Of a stretch of DNA of 64,000 nucleotides, positions 61,201 to 64,000 are shown one piece after another; position 1 is the first letter of the stretch; every line of letters starts with the position of its first letter. The notes below the pieces were generated by a model. That model saw only the letters and a list, made by a program, of their open reading frames with translations, did not search any database and had not been told where the DNA came from. This DNA is from Siphonodentalium dalli (Eukaryota > Mollusca > Scaphopoda > Gadilida > Siphonodentaliidae). Both the position numbers and the translations under genes were made by a program. The DNA is taken from NCBI GenBank assembly GCA_032622095.1, contig CP136069.1, positions 160,259,043 through 160,323,042 on the forward strand, given 5' to 3'.

Positions 61201-62662
61201 GTATTTTGAAGATTGATGTTGGTAAAATGAGATGATGGAGTCAATTCAATTCAATTCAATCAAGAAACGAATCCGTCACTTGTCTCGCATGTTTGCGGTC
61301 TTTTGAAATTAAGAACGAATCGAGAAAAGCCAATTTAAGCCATATGTATATAACTTTCAAGCACATATAATTGAAATTATGAATACTGTCGGTGTAATTA
61401 TGCAAGAATATCTGACTCAAGCTGTCTATTCCGATTCTCTGCAGAGTGGTGAGAGTTATTTAGCGAATTCAAACTATAGTCTCACATATCTATACTTGTT
61501 CTTAATCAACACCGCTTAGATAAATCAGCATAATGAATACACAATGAAGTTATAAGGCAAATACTACTTGGAATGTTCTTGAGAATATTAGTATCATATA
61601 CAGAATATGTGCAACATGATCAGGTTATTCTTCATTCGGAGAAAACAGCTTAATTGTTAATAATTGGAAAGGTATAATTAGCATTATTAGAAATGAACTG
61701 TGTTATTTTTGTTATTATGCTGTTTATGATATATATTTGTAAGTTAATTTCAATTGTGCAAGTGCCATGGTGCCATACATTGGTGTATTGCAATGAACAT
61801 ATGTATCTATCTGTATATAGAGCTATATATATAACTACATGCTATGTATTCATTGATGTTCAAGATAAATAGTTCACTGCCTCGCCAATATGGACACGGT
61901 GGATCAATATACATTTGTAAGAATAGGTAGAGGAAAGTTCAACTTGGTAGCAAGTGTTAATTTGGCAAAATTTTCAATTTCTAGAGACGTCGTTGGATCG
62001 GATGCATGTCAAGGCTATTTGTTGCTGTCATCATATACTGTTATATACTTATTCCTATGCTATTTTTGTGTCGTCCATACGGTTTTCATATAGATGAAAG
62101 AGATATGTGCCAATATGGACACGGTGTATCAATATAAATTTGTAAGAATAGGTAGAGGAAAGTTCAACTTGGTTATCAAATGTTAAGAAGTCGTTGGATC
62201 GGATGCATGTCAAGGCTATTTGTTGCTGTCATTACACACTGTTATATGCTTATTCCTGGGCGATTTCTGAGTCGTTCATACGTTTTTCTTTTAGATGAAA
62301 GAGATTTGGTGCTAGTGTTATTTAAGCTGTCCAATTAGTAACATGCATACTTTGTTAAAACTTGTGTCCCAATCCCTTGTAACTGTTGTTGCAATAGATA
62401 TGTTTAAACCAACATGTGAGCGCGAGAGTATAATTTGGGCTATTGCAACGAATACCGTTGCCCAAGAATCCGGTAACATGTGGAGTACCACTTAAGCCTG
62501 TTAAAACACGGGATAAATGAGCAGTGTTGCAACATCTAGTAATAGACAACCGTATACAAACACGTTCAAAAACACAACATGTTTTCGCAATGATAAGTAT
62601 TATTTACCTAGATGTTGTTTCCTTGTAGAATTAAGCGAAATAACGTCACGATTATTCCTCAT
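52141..62662 (-). CDS. C2-DH protein: C2 domain plus RhoGEF (DH)-like domain, no PH (eleven coding exons)
   Basis: Exons on the minus strand: 62662-62608, 60951-60842, 60109-60015, 59512-59444, 58985-58812, 58218-58077, 56869-56699, 56147-56040, 55231-55061, 54337-54241, 52262-52141. They sum to 1314 bases (437 residues plus stop), every junction keeping frame. Residues 20-145 form a C2 domain (GNLAVTVLQAKRL, CDSFVK, SNSPIYNKKC, LLISVWHKDE, EFLGCMSFGV, GWFHLL). Residues 146-215 are a charged linker. Residues 220-397 are a helical DH-like domain (LFQNIEK, IYCSKIDLLCHAYQSYL, INTFLHKPLH, HLKDLHALFNDL). The tail is Ser-rich and ends SDSCFSSE. RhoGEF DH domains load GTP on Rho GTPases and usually carry a PH domain next; here a stop follows 40 codons later. 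The C2 resembles those of RGS3-like and protostome PsGEF-like proteins (from memory). Weak points: the first exon rests on phase and donor only, and the DH call on overall pattern. Confidence 0.82.
52399..52989. mobile_element. TTAA-flanked element in the last intron of the C2-DH gene
   Basis: TTAA at 52399-52402 and 52986-52989 bounds perfect 17-bp inverted ends AGGGGTACTGTACGCCA. The termini resemble palindromic family 5, but the interior differs and holds no gene. Confidence 0.82.
53371..53767. mobile_element. Palindromic element family 3 variant, TTAA-flanked, intronic
   Basis: TTAA at 53367-53370 and 53768-53771. Ends CCCAACAGAACGGC and GCCGTTTTGTTGGG. The paired hairpins use the TCGACCATAGGTCGCCTCGC form shared with family 7. 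Confidence 0.8.
53930..54182 (-). mobile_element. Dispersed repeat family 8, reverse copy
   Basis: The palindrome GGGAAATGTTCAGATAATAA / TTATTATCTGAACATTTCCC is followed by AACACCCAGAAACACCCCTC and CAACTGGGTGGGA, which mirror 18395-18600. Confidence 0.65.
54241..54337 (-). CDS. C2-DH gene, exon 10 (DH end)
   Basis: 97 bases; HLKDLHALFNDLRTKAMADA to SDLQKVSD, ending in phase 1 at G|GTAAGT. Confidence 0.86.
54411..54644. mobile_element. Palindromic element family 3, TTAA-flanked, intronic
   Basis: TTAA at 54407-54410 and 54645-54648. The right end GAAGCTCCAGTCATGGAAAG is conserved; the left is worn. It lies about 70 bp beyond the acceptor side of exon 10. Confidence 0.78.
55061..55231 (-). 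CDS. C2-DH gene, exon 9 (DH)
   Basis: 171 bases, phase 0-0; IDLLCHAYQSYLDGLPAADL to INTFLHKPLH, donor CAT|GTGAGT. FLHKPLH matches the third DH box (FLxxPxQR), but the usual QR is absent. Confidence 0.86.
56040..56147 (-). CDS. C2-DH gene, exon 8 (DH)
   Basis: 108 bases, phase 0-0; LVVMSEYMVQLIQEA to ISKIYCSK, donor AAG|GTAGGC. Confidence 0.86.
56699..56869 (-). CDS. C2-DH gene, exon 7 (DH start)
   Basis: 171 bases, phase 0-0; FSSENPSSKSPLVDEFLTAE to ATLFQNIEK. EFLTAE sits where DH domains have the first conserved box, with its acidic residue. Confidence 0.86.
57957..57972 (+). repeat. Poly-G run (16 G) in an intron
   Basis: Uninterrupted G tract in intron 6 of the C2-DH gene. Confidence 0.97.
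58077..58218 (-). CDS. C2-DH gene, exon 6 (charged linker)
   Basis: 142 bases; YSTRTIDMTN, KRKRYDGYSSETDHEGISYD, to RYIPFPKR; donor AGG|GTAAGA. KRKR is a possible basic signal. No known domain. Confidence 0.85.
58475..58712 (+). repeat. Tandem duplication, about 119 bp x 2, intronic
   Basis: Both units contain TTTCTATGGTGGCTTA, GATAAGGTTTATCGGCCACG and AGAGGAAGTAAAATG, and end AAATCTACTGG. Confidence 0.92.
58812..58985 (-). CDS. C2-DH gene, exon 5 (C2 end and linker)
   Basis: LQEFLGCMSFGVGKLV to GEPETE. The donor is AT|GTTAGT: using the nearby GTATCG instead would put a stop in the next exon, so GTTAGT is chosen. Of the gene's exons this one best identifies the C2 domain. Confidence 0.87.
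59444..59512 (-). CDS. C2-DH gene, exon 4 (C2)
   Basis: 69 bases; KVSKEDHNKRLLISVWHKDE, donor AAG|GTAAGG. Confidence 0.88.
60015..60109 (-). CDS. C2-DH gene, exon 3 (C2)
   Basis: Phase 0 start, ISLVPDDGDRP to SPIYNKKCI, donor GT|GTAAGT in phase 2. Confidence 0.88.
60360..60460. repeat. Family 8 palindrome fragment, intronic
   Basis: GGGAAATGTTGAGATAATAA and TTTATCTTAACAATTCC form a worn palindrome. Confidence 0.5.
60842..60951 (-). CDS. C2-DH gene, exon 2 (C2 start)
   Basis: The acceptor CATTTCAG|GTCAG offers two AGs 5 bases apart; the first keeps phase with the proposed exon 1. It encodes QLKLAISIIGGNLAVTVLQA to CDSFVK, with donor AAG|GTAAAC. Confidence 0.88.
61885..62314 (+). repeat. Tandem duplication, about 225 + 205 bp, intronic
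   Basis: Both units open CCAATATGGACACGGTG and share AGAATAGGTAGAGGAAAGTT, GTCGTTGGATCGGATGCATG and TAGATGAAAGAGAT. The second unit has a 20-bp-scale deletion. Confidence 0.92.
62608..62662 (-). CDS. C2-DH gene, first coding exon (tentative)
   Basis: ATG at 62662 directly follows an in-frame TAA. Eighteen codons (MRNNRDVISLNSTRKQHL) plus one base precede donor G|GTAAAT, matching the phase of the next acceptor. Short, so less certain. Confidence 0.5.
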
Positions 62663-64000
62663 TTAGAATGTTAAAATCCACAGACTGACACATGGCAAAA
62701 TAGTAAAATCCCAAACGAAAACAGTTCACTGTAAATCCAAAGGGCTTTCGACAACGAGTGTTTTAGCAGGTTTACCGAGTGTGCTCGCGAGCTGCTACAG
62801 TGCGCCGAGGGACAATGAGGTTCGTATGAGAGAGCTGAACCCTAAACATGTTAATTGAACGAGCTAACGGTCAACAGTGGGTCGTGAACGTGGGCATAAA
62901 TGACTTGAAGGTGTCAGAGATTGGGGCATTGTTGGCGTGACAGGTTTATGTCTATTCCTTATTTATTGCGTCGGTGGGTGATGATTGGCCGAATTGTTAG
63001 AAGGGGGGCTAAGAACTGAAAGACCTTTGTCTTTTTGGGCGAAAGGAACATATTAGCAGGTCCTATTCATTTTTTACTTTCACCTGTTGGTAAATACTTG
63101 TATTATTTCGCTTGCACATTTATCTATGTCAACGTAAGATACATACAGTGGGTATGTACCAGAAATTATTTTTAATTGATATGAGGAAATTCATGGTAAC
63201 TTTGTCAGAACTGGGATGTTATATTTGTCCAGGTGAGAAATGGGATAACATACATGGCCGAAATGGTTTGCATCCATTCTGTTTGGTGGCAAAATAATTT
63301 GACTGCCCACCTAAATCCTAGATTGCAATGGTTGTTTAGATCTAAAGAAGTAGACCCAATAGATTAAATTAAATGCAGAGAAATCCCCAATATTGCTTAT
63401 GGTTGTTGACACTGGCAGGTCTTGCTCTTTTAGCTCTGATGTTGGTAGTACAAACATATGCTGTTATTATAATGTAAGCAGTAGGCCTAGCGATATTTAC
63501 CACAAATTGCCATTCTTTGCGGGTGGTTTTTGACGAAACTTAACAGATCGGGACAAGAACGTTGTCCTTTCGTGAACATTTTCGTATACTTTTTTTCGGG
63601 AGCATTTATGTACAATATTGAAAACGATTCAACCCAGGCTCTGATAATTGTCGCATGACTATCTAGACCATGATGACTCTTTCTGCGATCTTGATAAAAA
63701 CATTAATAAATATTATCTGAAATACTAGCTATCCATGTGACTGCCCTCTACAGGTAAGAGCTGATGATTTGTTCATTACCAAGACCATCAGGACCACCGC
63801 CATCATAATCAGTTAACTAAGCTTTAAAATAGCGGACAATTGTTGAAAGAGCTGATAGGTGAGTGTTGTTCCAAAATTGAAACAAATTAATAATTTTGTT
63901 TTATCACAATCATTGATATGTCTATTTCGGGTCAGACTTCGTCATAATTTATCATAATTATGGGCGCCTAACGAACTGCTGGAGACGTCCCCTGTGGATA
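62663..64000. other. Upstream flank of the C2-DH gene, probable 5' UTR and promoter side
   Basis: 62740-62860 is richer in CpG (CTCGCGAGC, GCGCCGAGGG) than its surroundings and may hold the first transcribed part. No TATA box or start site can be fixed. The remainder shows no supported frame. Confidence 0.35.

Noticed and set aside
1-64000. tRNA, rRNA or snRNA genes
   Set aside because: No cloverleaf with A and B boxes or conserved rRNA block was recognised by eye; a tRNAscan/Infernal run would be needed to exclude them.

Overview
The window is AT-rich, intron-rich eukaryotic nuclear DNA. It looks like an invertebrate and most likely a lophotrochozoan such as a mollusc; that assignment is an inference from gene style and repeat load, not proven. 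There are no operons, and most long reading frames are shadows of repeats. Three protein-coding genes can be supported by joining exons through splice sites and reading phase. (1) At the left edge on the + strand are the last two exons of a CD36/SCARB class B scavenger receptor (1..112 and 3095..3887). (2) On the - strand, 43878 down to 30827, is a complete four-exon gene for a 221-residue single-pass membrane protein. It has a signal peptide, two Cys, a beta-like ectodomain, one membrane helix and a short tail. All three introns are phase 1, and I do not recognise the family. (3) On the - strand, 62662 down to 52141, is a complete eleven-exon gene for a 437-residue C2 plus RhoGEF (DH) protein that ends without a PH domain.

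Layout. 0-4 kb: the receptor 3' end, with a LINE 3' tail and half of a palindromic MITE in its last intron, and another MITE copy supplying its stop codon. 4-15 kb: a nursery of palindromic MITEs (at least five families, several nested) plus a PIF/Harbinger-like element. 15.9-23.2 kb: a two-copy tandem segmental duplication of about 3.4 kb carrying further MITEs. 23.6-24.8 kb: a foldback element whose arms are arrays of two alternating ~16-bp sub-repeats. 25-30 kb: AT-rich DNA with MITE remnants. 30.8-43.9 kb: the membrane-protein gene, whose introns hold a 1.33-kb near-perfect palindrome with a target-site duplication and a 42-bp minisatellite that starts just beyond a splice donor. 45-48 kb: a 29-bp minisatellite inside a terminal-inverted-repeat element, and long GGTCAAGGTCA-type repeats. 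52-63 kb: the C2-DH gene.

No rRNA, tRNA, CRISPR array, intact transposase or complete reverse transcriptase was recognised. The three genes have no visible functional link. What ties the window together is heavy remodelling by nonautonomous palindromic DNA transposons, several with TTAA or TA target duplications.
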